From positions 185,794 through 249,793 of the forward strand of contig JAHBYI010000003.1 in NCBI GenBank assembly GCA_019636035.1: a stretch of DNA of 64,000 bases, in the 5' to 3' direction. Under the pieces are notes generated by a model. That model was not told where the DNA came from and searched no databases. It saw nothing but the letters and a program-made list of their open reading frames with translations. Position 1 is the stretch's first letter. Every line of letters starts with the position of its first letter. A program made the position numbers and the translations under genes. This document shows positions 1 through 8,525 of the stretch, in pieces. The DNA comes from Candidatus Paracaedibacteraceae bacterium. Its GTDB lineage: Bacteria > Pseudomonadota > Alphaproteobacteria > Paracaedibacterales > Paracaedibacteraceae.

Positions 1-270
1 TAAAATACGTGTCATGACGCCCAAAAACACCCCAAAGAATATCTCACGACAAATATAAAGAACCGTTAGGGGGGATAAAAACTCTTTGACAGGAACCCCT
101 TGCGACACAAGTGGCGTAATCACCAGCGTCACAACAAACGCAACCATTAAACGGATGCGTGCCGAAACGAAACTTTCGCCAATCCCGGGAAAAAAGAGGA
201 AAAGACCGCTCAGGCGCATAAAGACGAAAAAGTATTCATAAATCTCTTGGAAATAGAAAGTATACGTCAT
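1..270 (-). CDS. fliR: FliR, flagellar export apparatus (partial)
   Basis: This is the N-terminal 90 codons of an open frame that runs off the left edge of the window. It begins at ATG 270-268, overlapping the fliQ stop codon in an ATGA arrangement, so the two are translationally coupled. The translation starts MTYTFYFQEIYEYFFVFMRL and continues through a hydrophobic stretch with an FFPGIG motif and a conserved Ser-Ala-Arg-Ile-Arg, as in the first membrane segments of FliR. FliR is a membrane component of the flagellar type III export gate, acting with FliP and FliQ. The identification rests on this motif and on the fliQ-fliR order. The gene is incomplete here only because the window ends. 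Confidence 0.85.
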   Translation of the reverse strand, partial: MTYTFYFQEIYEYFFVFMRLSGLFLFFPGIGESFVSARIRLMVAFVVTLVITPLVSQGVPVKEFLSPLTVLYICREIFFGVFLGVMTRIL

Positions 271-533
271 TGCCGATCAGTAATATGTCCATAAAGTTCA
301 TGCGTTAACCCCGACAGCGTCGCCCCGATAAAGGGCATCGAAAACGCAATAACAACGAAAAGGACAATCATCTTAGGGACAAAGGTTAACGTCGTTTCTT
401 GAATTTGCGTCAAGGCCTGAAATAAAGAAATAATGACACCCACAACCAGTGCCGCCAAGAGCATCGGCAATGAAATTTTAACAATAGCGATCATCGCATG
501 ATCAAGAATTTCTAACACAAGTTCCGGTGTCAT
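267..533 (-). CDS. fliQ: FliQ, flagellar export apparatus
   Basis: An 88-residue protein with two hydrophobic membrane segments (about 15-40 and 53-72). The central segment has the FliQ/SpaQ/HrcS pattern, with the residues SLFQALTQIQETTLTFVPK around 36-54. Length matches the family exactly (about 89). FliQ forms part of the FliPQR core of the flagellar secretion gate in the inner membrane. Its stop overlaps the fliR start. It reads divergently from rplU, so its promoter must lie in the same 534-676 interval. A homologue in a virulence type III system (SctS) is an alternative by family, but flagellin, fliD and fliS elsewhere in the window favour the flagellar assignment. Confidence 0.92.
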   Translation of the reverse strand: MTPELVLEILDHAMIAIVKISLPMLLAALVVGVIISLFQALTQIQETTLTFVPKMIVLFVVIAFSMPFIGATLSGLTHELYGHITDRQ

Positions 534-574
534 AAAATTTACTCAATATTTTTATGAATTCCACTAGTTTAATA

Positions 575-603
575 TTGACACAGACCATAAAAAAACGATA
601 GAT
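575..603 (+). promoter_or_regulatory. Putative sigma-70 promoter for rplU-rpmA
   Basis: A perfect -35 hexamer TTGACA lies at 575-580. Seventeen to eighteen bases further on the sequence is only weakly -10-like (ATAGATG around 598-604). Transcription would start near 610, giving a leader of about 65 bases before rplU. The -10 match is poor, so the exact start is uncertain. Confidence 0.45.
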
Positions 604-617
604 GTAGTAAGATAATT

Positions 618-649
618 AACGCAGTCTTTAAGGCTGTGTTCTTTTTGTG
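618..649 (+). promoter_or_regulatory. Terminator-like hairpin in the rplU leader
   Basis: AACGCAG at 618-624 pairs with CTGTGTT at 634-640 (one G-U pair, nine-base loop). A CTTTTTG tract follows directly at 641-647. No + strand gene lies upstream, so this is not the end of another transcript. It sits inside the predicted rplU leader and could be an attenuator or a 5' stabilising structure. The stem is short. Confidence 0.35.
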
Positions 650-676
650 TTTTCTTTTAAACAGAGAGTTTAAAAT

Positions 677-994
677 ATGTTTGCAATAATTAAGACCGGT
701 GGTAAGCAATATAAGGTCGCCGAGGGAGACGTTATTCGTCTCGAAAAACTCGACGCCCAAGCCGGCAGCAAAGTTGAATTTACAGATGTTATTCTTGTCA
801 ACGATGGCAAGAAAGACCATATCGGTGAACCAACTGTCGCTGGCGCCACAGTAACAGCAACTGTCGAAGAACAGATGCGTGATCGTAAAGTGATTGTTTT
901 CAAGAAGACCCGTCGACACAACTATCGTCGTAAAAAGGGTCATCGCCAACACTTGACAGTTGTCAAGATTACAAAAGTGGCACTTGGAAAGTAA
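677..994 (+). CDS. rplU: Ribosomal protein bL21
   Basis: A 105-residue protein of normal length for bacterial L21. It begins [18 protein letters not shown], the family signature, and carries the basic C-terminal region with [16 protein letters not shown] at about 79-94, which contacts 23S rRNA. It is a structural protein of the large ribosomal subunit. It is followed 23 bases later by rpmA (L27), the near-universal bacterial order, and both end at the terminator at 1310-1333. Expression may be affected by the hairpin in its leader. Confidence 0.98.
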   Translation: MFAIIKTGGKQYKVAEGDVIRLEKLDAQAGSKVEFTDVILVNDGKKDHIGEPTVAGATVTATVEEQMRDRKVIVFKKTRRHNYRRKKGHRQHLTVVKITKVALGK

Positions 995-1017
995 TCGGGA
1001 TATAAAGGAGTAAGTCT

Positions 1018-1275
1018 ATGGCACAGAAAAAAGCTGGTGGTAGTTCCCGTAACGGCCGCGATTCTATGGGTCGCCGCCTTGGTGTAAAAAAGTTTGGTAA
1101 TGAGCATGCGATTGCTGGGAACATTATTGTTCGTCAGCGTGGCACAAAGTTCCACCCTGGTCAAAACGTTGGCATGGGTAAGGATCACACACTGTTCGCC
1201 CTTATTGACGGTACAGTGACATTCCATTCAGGAGTAAAAAATCGCTCCTACGTTTCGGTTATCCCAACCGTTTAA
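1018..1275 (+). CDS. rpmA: Ribosomal protein bL27
   Basis: An 85-residue L27. It starts [20 protein letters not shown], with the conserved flexible N-terminal tail that reaches towards the peptidyl-transferase centre, followed by the core motif [20 protein letters not shown]. There is no cleavable N-terminal extension of the Firmicutes type. A good ribosome-binding site (AAAGGAG, about 1003-1009) precedes the ATG. It is the second gene of the rplU-rpmA unit. Confidence 0.98.
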   Translation: MAQKKAGGSSRNGRDSMGRRLGVKKFGNEHAIAGNIIVRQRGTKFHPGQNVGMGKDHTLFALIDGTVTFHSGVKNRSYVSVIPTV

Positions 1276-1309
1276 TAGAAATTTTTGAAAACACAAAAAG
1301 CAACTTTAG

Positions 1310-1333
1310 CCGCCCGATTGGGCGGTTTTTTTA
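1310..1333 (+). terminator. Rho-independent terminator of rplU-rpmA
   Basis: A perfect six-pair GC stem, CCGCCC (1310-1315) with GGGCGG (1320-1325), with a GATT loop and eight T residues directly after it. It lies 35 bases downstream of the rpmA stop codon. Confidence 0.92.
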
Positions 1334-1404
1334 TATAGCCGACCCCTTATAATTATTCCAGACGTAAGGATACAAAAAATTGTTGCCCATATGCTTTGTA
1401 AGCG

Positions 1405-1453
1405 GCGGAATCTCCCACCTCGCCCCTTGTGGGAGAGGTGAGGTATTCCGCCA
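1405..1453. repeat. Nested palindromic intergenic repeat, copy 1
   Basis: Outer arms GGCGGAAT (1405-1412) and ATTCCGCC (1446-1453) are perfect inverses. An inner pair, CTCCCAC (1413-1419) and GTGGGAG (1430-1436), nests inside them. An alternative pairing CACCTC with GAGGTG is also possible. The 11-base GGCGGAATCTC recurs inverted at 26139-26149, and TTCCGCC(A/G)GTTA recurs directly at 26144-26154. It looks like a dispersed REP-type element between rpmA and gltX. The rest of the 1334-1535 gap shows no gene. Confidence 0.6.
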
Positions 1454-1535
1454 GTTATCTAGAACAACTACTGGATTTTTTCCTCTCAATCATCTATTTT
1501 AAAACATAAGTTTTCATTGTAAAGATCATCAATCT

Positions 1536-2933
1536 ATGACTGTTATCACTCGTTTTGCTCCTTCTCCTACCGGTTATTTACACATTGGCGGGGCTCGTAC
1601 CGCGCTGTTCAACTATTTATTTGCAAAACACCATGGCGGGCAATTCATGCTACGTATCGAAGATACCGATCGTACTCGCTCTACCCCCGAAGCTGTTGAT
1701 GCAATCCTTGACAGTATGAAATGGCTTGAACTTGATTGGGATGGCGAAACTGTCTATCAATTTTCCCGGGCGGAGCGACATGCCGCCGTCGCAAAACAAC
1801 TTCTTGCCGAAGGTAAAGCTTATCATTGTTATTGTTCCCCGGAAGAATTAGAACACATGCGTGAACACGCAAAAGCCAATAATCTACCGCCGCGCTACAA
1901 CGGATTATGGCGTGACCGCGATCCGTCTGAGGCACCGGTCGGTGTTGCGCCAGTTGTTCGTTTTAAGGCACCTCAAGATGGCGAAACGGTCATTGATGAT
2001 CTTGTTCAAGGGGCAGTACGGATCCAAAACACACAGCTTGATGACATGGTCTTACTGCGTGCTGACGGCACACCGACCTACATGCTATCGGTTGTTGTTG
2101 ACGACCACGATATGAATATCACCCATATTATTCGCGGAGACGATCACTTAACGAATGCATTCCGTCAATACCATCTCTATAAAGCCTGTGGCTGGGATGT
2201 CCCTGCATTTGCCCACATTCCTCTGATTCATGGTGCAGACGGGGCTAAGTTATCAAAACGCCACGGTGCTTTGGGTGCGGAAAATTACCGAGATATGGGA
2301 TTCCTGCCCGAAGCGATGTGTAACTACCTGCTGCGCCTCGGTTGGAGTCACGGCGATGATGAGGTTATCACTCGTCTTCAGGCAATCGATTGGTTTAACA
2401 CAGAATCAATCGGCAAGTCCCCTGCTCGCTTTGACATGGCCAAGTTAACAAATTTGAATGCACATTATATTCGTGAAGCTGATAATACACGCCTCATGGA
2501 TTTATGTGCCCCTTTAATTGAGGACAACCTTCAACACAAACTATCGACAGAGCACTATGATCGAATCTTGCGTGGCATGGATGGCCTTAAGCAACGTGCT
2601 AAGACAGTCTTGGACTTAGCAGATAGTTCGTTAATTTATGTTCGTCTGGCTGAACACGATGAAAAAGCCTTAAAATTTGTCACGCCAGAATCAAAAGCTT
2701 TGGTTCGTGAGGTCATTACTGATCTTGAAACAGCCGAAACATTCACAGAGCATGACTTAGATGCTCAGATTCGGACAACAGCTGAACGCCTCGGGGAAAA
2801 ACTTGGCAATTTAGCTCAACCCTTACGCGTAGCCCTAACCGGCAGTACTATTTCTCCGAGTGTTTTTGAGGTTATGGCTGTTCTAGGCAAACCTGAAAGT
2901 CTTGCGCGATTAAAAGAGTTTATTTCTTATTAA
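1536..2933 (+). CDS. gltX: Glutamyl-tRNA synthetase
   Basis: A 465-residue class I aminoacyl-tRNA synthetase that charges tRNA with glutamate. The N-terminal catalytic fold carries the HIGH-type motif in [20 protein letters not shown] (about residues 7-26), and the KMSKS-type motif appears as KLSKRHG near 237-243. A helical anticodon-binding region follows. The window also contains gatCAB and no glutaminyl-tRNA synthetase, so this enzyme, or a paralogue outside the window, probably also glutamylates tRNA-Gln for transamidation. Many alphaproteobacteria have two gltX copies, and which one this is cannot be told here. The last codons overlap the CtrA-type box at 2930-2945. Confidence 0.97.
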   Translation: MTVITRFAPSPTGYLHIGGARTALFNYLFAKHHGGQFMLRIEDTDRTRSTPEAVDAILDSMKWLELDWDGETVYQFSRAERHAAVAKQLLAEGKAYHCYCSPEELEHMREHAKANNLPPRYNGLWRDRDPSEAPVGVAPVVRFKAPQDGETVIDDLVQGAVRIQNTQLDDMVLLRADGTPTYMLSVVVDDHDMNITHIIRGDDHLTNAFRQYHLYKACGWDVPAFAHIPLIHGADGAKLSKRHGALGAENYRDMGFLPEAMCNYLLRLGWSHGDDEVITRLQAIDWFNTESIGKSPARFDMAKLTNLNAHYIREADNTRLMDLCAPLIEDNLQHKLSTEHYDRILRGMDGLKQRAKTVLDLADSSLIYVRLAEHDEKALKFVTPESKALVREVITDLETAETFTEHDLDAQIRTTAERLGEKLGNLAQPLRVALTGSTISPSVFEVMAVLGKPESLARLKEFISY

Positions 2934-2945
2934 GAAGATATTAAC
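2930..2945 (+). promoter_or_regulatory. CtrA-type box, perfect TTAA-N7-TTAAC
   Basis: TTAA (2930-2933), seven bases, TTAAC (2941-2945), starting in the gltX stop codon and ending 43 bp before the patatin ATG. A TATATC hexamer starts ten bases after the TTAACC, which would place the N7 at the -35 position, as in known CtrA promoters. It is one of six perfect matches in the window. Confidence 0.6.
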
Positions 2946-2988
2946 CGATAATCTGCTATATCCAACTATATAAAGAGGGATTGCAGCA

Positions 2989-4011
2989 ATGTCTAAAACA
3001 CCTAAAAAAATCAATTTAGCCCTTCAAGGGGGCGGTGCCCATGGTGCATTTACATGGGGCGTTCTTGATCGTCTTTTAGAAGAATCAGACATTGAAATTG
3101 AAGGTATTAGCGGAACAAGTGCCGGTGCCATGAATGCCGTTGTCTTGGCAGAGGGAATGACTGATGGTGGGCGTCTTGCAGCCAAAACAGCCTTACAATC
3201 TTTTTGGTGGGAAATTAGCCTCCTCGGCAATGTCTTTAATCCTATAAAGAAGACAATGGCAGAAAAGATGGAGGACCCTTGGAATCTTGATTGGTCATTA
3301 AGTTATACCTATCATGAATTAATGAGTCGAATTCTATCCCCTTATCAAAGTAATCCCTTAAATATCAACCCCTTAAAATGGGTTCTTGAGAAAAAAATAG
3401 ATTTCAAAAAACTATGTGACAGCCCAATTAAACTCTTTATTGCAGCAACATCCGTTACAACAGGGCGTCCACGGATTTTCAAACATGATGAGATCACGCT
3501 CGACAGTCTACTCGCTTCGGCCTGCATCCCTTTTATTTTTCAGGCCGTTAAAATTGATGATGATTACTACTGGGATGGCGGATATATGGGAAATCCTGTT
3601 CTCTGGCCCTTAGTCTATAGATGTTCTAGCCAAGATATTCTCCTGATCCAAATTAATCCTTTAATTCGAAAAGAAATTCCTTATACGTCCAATGACATTA
3701 TCAACAGGCTCAATGAAATCACGTTTAACTCAAGTTTGATCTCAGAAATGCGTGCCATTAATTTTGTGAGCAAGCTCATTGAGAAAGGCAAACTAAGCCC
3801 TGATGAATATAAAGACATAAAGATGCACATCATCAAACAAGATAATATTCAGTCCGAATTAAACGCATCGTCTAAACTCAATACGAATTGGGATTTTTTT
3901 CAGCACCTCAAAAAGGCCGGATATACAACAACTGAGATCTGGCTTAAGGAAAACAAGAAACTCATTTCAGAAAAATCATCCATCGACATTTTTGAAACAT
4001 TCTTAAAATAA
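2989..4011 (+). CDS. Patatin-like phospholipase (RssA-type)
   Basis: A 340-residue cytosolic-looking patatin with no signal peptide. The oxyanion motif GGGAHG is at 14-19, the nucleophile elbow GTSAG at 42-46 (Ser44) and the catalytic dyad aspartate in DGG at 196-198, so the dyad is complete. The family hydrolyses acyl esters of phospholipids and other lipids. The segment after about residue 215 is charged and helical and is not a recognised domain. A ribosome-binding site (AGAGGGA, about 2973-2979) precedes the ATG. A histidine kinase gene starts 35 bases downstream and is probably co-transcribed. A CtrA-type box lies 43 bp upstream. The natural substrate is unknown; storage-lipid or membrane remodelling and export as an effector are all possible. 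Confidence 0.85.
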   Translation: MSKTPKKINLALQGGGAHGAFTWGVLDRLLEESDIEIEGISGTSAGAMNAVVLAEGMTDGGRLAAKTALQSFWWEISLLGNVFNPIKKTMAEKMEDPWNLDWSLSYTYHELMSRILSPYQSNPLNINPLKWVLEKKIDFKKLCDSPIKLFIAATSVTTGRPRIFKHDEITLDSLLASACIPFIFQAVKIDDDYYWDGGYMGNPVLWPLVYRCSSQDILLIQINPLIRKEIPYTSNDIINRLNEITFNSSLISEMRAINFVSKLIEKGKLSPDEYKDIKMHIIKQDNIQSELNASSKLNTNWDFFQHLKKAGYTTTEIWLKENKKLISEKSSIDIFETFLK

Positions 4012-4046
4012 TTATTACGCTCAATTAAGCTTTTATTAATCCCACT

Positions 4047-5129
4047 ATGCTTAGAATAGATCCATCAATCAGTGACGATCCTTATGGTCGGAGAATTAAA
4101 GCGATGGTTAACTTTGAGCCACAATCAAACCTACTCAAACAACAGCTGTCAGAAGCGACAAATGTTGATGGCTCAGTGAATCTTGAATCCTTCCTTAAAC
4201 TTGTGGATCACGCTTATTTGGACAATATAAACGAACTTAAACAAAGTCGAGATCATCTTATTGAAGCAACAAACCAAGCATCAAGAGCAGCGCGCGTCTC
4301 AGGAATGGCCGAGGTTGCAACGAATGTATTACATAATATCGGAAACACCCTTAATAGCGTGAATACAACTGTTGCCGTATTGGTTGAACGATTCAAAAAC
4401 ACAAAATTTAAACATTTTGACAAACTGGCCATTATGTTGGAACAACACGAACATGATTTAAACGACTATTTCATTCATGATCCAAAAGGAAAATTAATCC
4501 CCGCTTATATTCTTGAGCTTGCAAAACACTGGAGAGAGCAAGTTCCTCTTCTCTCAACGGATCTCATCCAACTCACAAAAAACATAGACCACATCAAGGA
4601 TTGTATTGCCTTACAACAATCCATGGCAAAATCAGCAGGAATGTTAGAGCCAACAGATTTAAGTAGGATGCTCGATTCCATTATTGATCTTCAGGCCAAA
4701 GAATTTTCTGCAAATGCGATCAAAATTATTAAAGACTATCAACCTTTACCTCAATTAATGCTTGATCGGATTAAACTATACCAAATATTTGTAAACTTCC
4801 TTCAGAATGGTCGACAATCAATCGCCTTCAGTCGTTCCAATGAACGAATCTTACACATCAAAATTGAATCCGATCATGCTCATTTTGTTTCTATCTCAAT
4901 GAAAGATACAGGTATCGGCATTAACGAAGAGAATCTCAAAAAGATTTTCTCACACGGATTTACAACAAAAAAAGATGGCCATGGGTTCGGATTGCACTAC
5001 TGTGCCAATGCAGCCAACGAAATGGGTGGTAAGATATCCGTTGAAAGCGATGGAGAGGGTTTGGGTGCGACGTTTACCCTAATTCTTCCCTATCAACTCG
5101 TCGATTATGGAGAGGCCAATGCAAGCTGA
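4047..5129 (+). CDS. Soluble sensor histidine kinase
   Basis: A 360-residue kinase without membrane segments. After a helical N-terminal part it shows a phospho-acceptor helix with the H-box in VATNVLHNIGNTLNSVN (His at about 97), then a HATPase_c domain: N-box NFLQNG, G1 box DTGIGI, F-box region FSHGFTTKKDGHGFGLH and G2 box GEGLGATF. It should autophosphorylate and pass phosphate to a receiver. Its 3' end overlaps the start of the REC-PAS-GGDEF-EAL gene, its obvious partner. No input domain is visible, so it may sense through another protein. The ATG at 4047 lacks a clear ribosome-binding site. ATG 4104, eleven bases after GGAG, is an alternative start. Confidence 0.88.
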   Translation: MLRIDPSISDDPYGRRIKAMVNFEPQSNLLKQQLSEATNVDGSVNLESFLKLVDHAYLDNINELKQSRDHLIEATNQASRAARVSGMAEVATNVLHNIGNTLNSVNTTVAVLVERFKNTKFKHFDKLAIMLEQHEHDLNDYFIHDPKGKLIPAYILELAKHWREQVPLLSTDLIQLTKNIDHIKDCIALQQSMAKSAGMLEPTDLSRMLDSIIDLQAKEFSANAIKIIKDYQPLPQLMLDRIKLYQIFVNFLQNGRQSIAFSRSNERILHIKIESDHAHFVSISMKDTGIGINEENLKKIFSHGFTTKKDGHGFGLHYCANAANEMGGKISVESDGEGLGATFTLILPYQLVDYGEANAS

Positions 5130-7377
5130 TCAACAGTACAGAATACTTGTAATCGATGACAATCCTGCCATCCATGATGATGTCCGACGCGTCCTTATGG
5201 ACTCAGAAATACAAGTCTCAGACACCGAAGCTGAACTCTTTGGTGAAATACAGCGACCACATATCGCAGGCCCTCAACTCGAAATTGACTCTGCCTATAA
5301 TGGTATTGATGGCTATAAAATGGTTATTGATGCTTATGAACAAGGGAATCCCTATGCTGTTGCCTTTGTTGATGTGCGTATGCCCCCTGGCTGGGATGGC
5401 ATTAAAACCATCAAAGAGTTTTGGGATAAAGACCCCGATATTCAAGTTGTGATTTGTTCGGCCTATTCAGATTATTCTTGGACGGATATTATGCGCGTTC
5501 TCGGTCTATCTGACAGACTTTTGATCCTAAAAAAACCTTTTGAATTTAGCGAAGTTAAACAACTCGTCAGTACCCTCACGCGCAAATGGTCTATTTCCAG
5601 AGAATTAACCAGCAATCTCAATACCCTTGAAAGCCAAATCGCCATTCGCACCCAAGAATTGCAGAAAACACTGGCAATAGCAACAGCAACGCTTGAGTCG
5701 TCACAAGAAGGGCTTCTTGTCCTGGATAATCAGGGGAACATTCTCAATTATAACCAACGATTTATTCGAATGTGGCGTATCCCCGGAAAAATCATCAAAA
5801 GAATGAGCCAAAATTCACTCAACGAATATCTGACGGAAACGGCAAAGGTTTATTTCTTAGAAAAAAACTTTCCTGCTTCAAAGGTTGGGCAATCCATTGA
5901 AATTAGTTGGGATGATGGTCGAACATTCGTTGTTAGTTTTTTCTCTTACCTCATTGATGACATACCTCAGGGGATTCTCGTTTCAACAAAAGATGAAACA
6001 CAACGAAAATTATTTGAAAAAGAGCTTACCTACGAAGCAACACATGATTATTTAACAGGGCTTCCGAATCGATTCCTCCTCGTTGACCGTCTAAAACAAG
6101 CCCTTACAATAGCTCAGCGAAACTCAAGGGGTGTTGGTGTTATTTATTTTGACCTTGATCGATTTAAATATATTAACGATACACTCGGGCACGCCGTTGG
6201 TGATGGCTTACTACAGGGTGTTGCAGCTCACGTGAGAAGTATTATCCGTGAAAGTGACACCTTATGCCGTTTAGGGGGAGACGAATTTGTCGCTGTGATT
6301 AATGATGTTGACGATGAGGCAGATCTGACTAATTTTGTTCAGCGATTACAACAAAGTCTTGAAGATGTTTTTATTGTCGATAATTACGATATTAGAGTTG
6401 GGTGCAGTATCGGTGTTTCTTGCTACCCGCAACACGGGACAAACCCTGATATCTTGCTCAGCAATGCTGATTCCGCTTTATATCACGCCAAAGAAAATGG
6501 CCGAGGCTCATTTTTCATCTACAGCGAGGGAATGAGCGATAAAAATACCACTCATGTTGAAATTGAACGGCAACTGAAATTTGCCCTTGAAAAAGAAGAG
6601 CTTAGATTACTCTATCAACCCATCATTGACGCCGAGACGGAAGCCATTGTTGGTGTTGAAACATTAATCCGTTGGGATAACTCTGTTCTAGGATCTGTAG
6701 CACCAGCGGACTTTATTCCTATTGCAGAAAAAAGTGGGACGATTGTCGCTATTGGAAAATGGATTATTACAAGTGTGCAAAAGGAACTCTTGCGCTGGAA
6801 AGCCCACAACTTGGATCTATATGCAGCCATTAATATTTCAGGTATTCAGTTAAAATCGCCGGACTTCCTTAAATTATTTTGTGAGTTTGCAGAAAACAAA
6901 CTTTTTGATCTTAGTTCCATCGAAGTTGAATTAACCGAATCCATCCTTTTAGAACAAAGCCAAAGTATTCTTGATACGCTGAATGCCCTCAGGACAATGG
7001 GCATTAGAATATCATTGGATGATTTTGGAACAGGATATTCAAGCCTTACGTATCTAAGGCGTTTTCCTGTTGATAAAATTAAAATCGAGCGAGCCTTTAT
7101 TACCAATATTCACAATGAACGTGATTCCGAAGCCATTGTCTCTGCGATCATTGCCATGGCTCATAAATTGGGGCTAGAAACAGTGGCCGAAGGTGTCGAA
7201 TATCGCGAAACCGTTTCCATTCTAAAAGAAATGTCATGCAATTATCTTCAAGGATATCTCTTTAGCAAACCGGTCACCAGCGATGAAATTATTGAAAGAT
7301 ACGCCCCCACTGCGTTGCTCACGCCCCTTGCCCAAAAAGAATTGGGAAATAGTGGGCGAGCTTCCCTCACCCTATAA
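5119..7377 (+). CDS. Response regulator, REC-PAS-GGDEF-EAL
   Basis: About 752 residues. The receiver domain (about 5-165) has a DD pair in VIDDNPAIH, the phospho-acceptor in FVDVRMPPGWDG and the conserved Lys in LKKPF. A PAS-like domain follows (about 195-295). The diguanylate cyclase domain has an intact RLGGDEF, with a product-inhibition RxxD (RESD) five residues before GGDEF. The phosphodiesterase domain has ETLIRW in place of EAL, with ELTES, LDDFGTGYSS, DKIKIERAF, AEGVE and LQGYLFSKP all present. Both output domains therefore look catalytically competent, and the protein could make or degrade cyclic di-GMP depending on phosphorylation. ATG 5119 is preferred over 5107 because GGAGAGG sits just before it. 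It overlaps the kinase gene by 11 bp, which implies coupled translation. Confidence 0.93.
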   Translation: MQADQQYRILVIDDNPAIHDDVRRVLMDSEIQVSDTEAELFGEIQRPHIAGPQLEIDSAYNGIDGYKMVIDAYEQGNPYAVAFVDVRMPPGWDGIKTIKEFWDKDPDIQVVICSAYSDYSWTDIMRVLGLSDRLLILKKPFEFSEVKQLVSTLTRKWSISRELTSNLNTLESQIAIRTQELQKTLAIATATLESSQEGLLVLDNQGNILNYNQRFIRMWRIPGKIIKRMSQNSLNEYLTETAKVYFLEKNFPASKVGQSIEISWDDGRTFVVSFFSYLIDDIPQGILVSTKDETQRKLFEKELTYEATHDYLTGLPNRFLLVDRLKQALTIAQRNSRGVGVIYFDLDRFKYINDTLGHAVGDGLLQGVAAHVRSIIRESDTLCRLGGDEFVAVINDVDDEADLTNFVQRLQQSLEDVFIVDNYDIRVGCSIGVSCYPQHGTNPDILLSNADSALYHAKENGRGSFFIYSEGMSDKNTTHVEIERQLKFALEKEELRLLYQPIIDAETEAIVGVETLIRWDNSVLGSVAPADFIPIAEKSGTIVAIGKWIITSVQKELLRWKAHNLDLYAAINISGIQLKSPDFLKLFCEFAENKLFDLSSIEVELTESILLEQSQSILDTLNALRTMGIRISLDDFGTGYSSLTYLRRFPVDKIKIERAFITNIHNERDSEAIVSAIIAMAHKLGLETVAEGVEYRETVSILKEMSCNYLQGYLFSKPVTSDEIIERYAPTALLTPLAQKELGNSGRASLTL

Positions 7378-7480
7378 TTTTGTCTAGCCCCATAAAAAAG
7401 ATAAAAGACGTATTGTTATTATTTAAAATACGTTAATAATTTGGCAGAATATCAGTATATCAAATTAACAGAGATATTCC

Positions 7481-8038
7481 ATGTTCCGATTTTTTATCTA
7501 TACCGTCCTCTTGTGTACTTCGCTTTGGGCCAAACAAACAACTGCCGGACGTATTGCCGATATCGGGCAAATAGCCAATCCGGCCATCGGGTTTGCTTTG
7601 ACTGTGATGAAGGAAGATGAGCCGGGGATGTATCAATGGCTGTATTCCACAATAACAAATGCTGTTTTAACCGCGGCCATCAAAGGGGCAACCAACAAAA
7701 TCCATGGTGGCCGAGATCTCATGAATAAGCGTCCCAATGGCAAACCCCATAATTTCCCAAGCGGACACACATCCTCAGCCTCGGTGGGTGCCAACTTTAT
7801 TGCTTTTCGGTATGGTTTTACTTATGCGATTGTCCCCTATGTTATCTTAGGCCTCACAGCCGCAGGTCGTGTTCAAGTTCATAAACACACCGAAGCTGGT
7901 GTCGTAGCAGGAGCCATGGTTGGTCTTTTATCAGCCTTTATTTTCACAAAACAATATGTTGAGAAAAAACAATCGTTAACCATAGCCCCCGTCTCTAGCA
8001 AGGAATTCACAGGGGTTCACGTCCTCTGGCGTTTTTAA
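7481..8038 (+). CDS. Exported PAP2-family phosphatase-like protein
   Basis: 185 residues, starting with a signal-peptide-like hydrophobic segment (MFRFFIYTVLLCTSLWAKQ). The PAP2/acid-phosphatase signatures are visible: KRPNGKPHNFPSGHTSSA at about 82-99, and GR-x5-H with TEAGVVAGA near 130-146. The first and second motifs fit the consensus well. The third has Glu where Asp is usual, and the leading Ser is replaced by Gly. The family dephosphorylates lipid phosphates at the outer face of the inner membrane. Two further hydrophobic stretches may be membrane segments. No co-transcribed partner is apparent. Confidence 0.8.
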   Translation: MFRFFIYTVLLCTSLWAKQTTAGRIADIGQIANPAIGFALTVMKEDEPGMYQWLYSTITNAVLTAAIKGATNKIHGGRDLMNKRPNGKPHNFPSGHTSSASVGANFIAFRYGFTYAIVPYVILGLTAAGRVQVHKHTEAGVVAGAMVGLLSAFIFTKQYVEKKQSLTIAPVSSKEFTGVHVLWRF

Positions 8039-8057
8039 TTTCATTTTGTTGACAATA

Positions 8058-8073
8058 TTAACTTTTTGTTAAC
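8058..8073 (+). promoter_or_regulatory. CtrA-type box, perfect TTAA-N7-TTAAC
   Basis: TTAA (8058-8061), CTTTTTG, TTAAC (8069-8073), ending 54 bp before the ATG at 8128. The same spacer composition (CTTTTTA) occurs in the box before the papain-like gene. A TTGACA lies just upstream at 8049-8054. Confidence 0.6.
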
Positions 8074-8127
8074 TTTTTCGCCCTACTTCTTCACTGTAAG
8101 GTTAACAACTACTATAGGAGGAATTCC

Positions 8128-8463
8128 ATGAAAAAGTTAGTATTAGCGGTTAGTGCAATCGCCCTCATGTGCAGTGCTCCATCCATCTCAGAAGCAAAGC
8201 CTAAGATGACCCATGAACAAATGGTCGCAAAGAAAGATGCCGGCCATCAAAAGAAAATGACAAAGATGGATCAAAAACACGAAAAACGTATGGCAAAAGA
8301 AACTGATCCTGCAAAAAAGGAAGCAATGCAGAAAAAGCATGACGCGAAAAAAGTAAAGATGCAACAAAAACACGATGCCCGCAAGGCAAAAATGGAACAA
8401 AAGCATCAAGCTCGTATGGCTAAAAAAGGAGCCGCAGCAGCACCAGCAGTTGCTGCCCAATAG
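8128..8463 (+). CDS. Small exported Lys/His/Met-rich protein
   Basis: 111 residues with a clear Sec signal peptide (MKKLVLAVSAIALMCSAPSISEA, cleavage after about residue 23). The mature part is almost entirely Lys, Met, His, Gln and Ala, arranged as degenerate repeats of the form KMxQKHxxRxAK, ending in an Ala/Pro tail (GAAAAPAVAAQ). It should form a highly basic helix. The Met and His content hints at metal, heme or nucleic-acid binding, but no family is recognised and no function is assigned. A strong ribosome-binding site (AGGAGG, about 8116-8121) and a strong terminator suggest high expression. A CtrA-type box is 54 bp upstream. Confidence 0.85.
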   Translation: MKKLVLAVSAIALMCSAPSISEAKPKMTHEQMVAKKDAGHQKKMTKMDQKHEKRMAKETDPAKKEAMQKKHDAKKVKMQQKHDARKAKMEQKHQARMAKKGAAAAPAVAAQ

Positions 8464-8480
8464 GTTTCCTTATATTAATA

Positions 8481-8509
8481 AAAAAAGCACCCAAGCGGTG
8501 CTTTTTTTT
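8481..8509. terminator. Bidirectional rho-independent terminator
   Basis: AAAAAAGCACC (8481-8491) pairs with GGTGCTTTTTT (8497-8507) around a five-base loop, with a T run on the + strand and the complementary A run serving the - strand. It lies between the convergent small exported protein and trxA and can end both transcripts. Confidence 0.9.
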
Positions 8510-8525
8510 ATTGTGAAAATCGCAT

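Noticed and set aside
569..952. 127-residue - strand frame opposite rplU
   Set aside because: Lies antisense to rplU and its leader with cysteine-rich unnatural composition; L21 is unambiguous.
4025..4040. One-mismatch CtrA-type sequence before the histidine kinase
   Set aside because: It ends only 6 bp before the ATG and lies inside the presumed patatin-kinase transcript; spacing does not fit the other boxes.
8188..8460. 90-residue - strand frame rich in Phe, Leu and Cys
   Set aside because: Mirror image of the Lys/Met-rich exported protein; composition is what the reverse complement of AAG/ATG-rich DNA gives.
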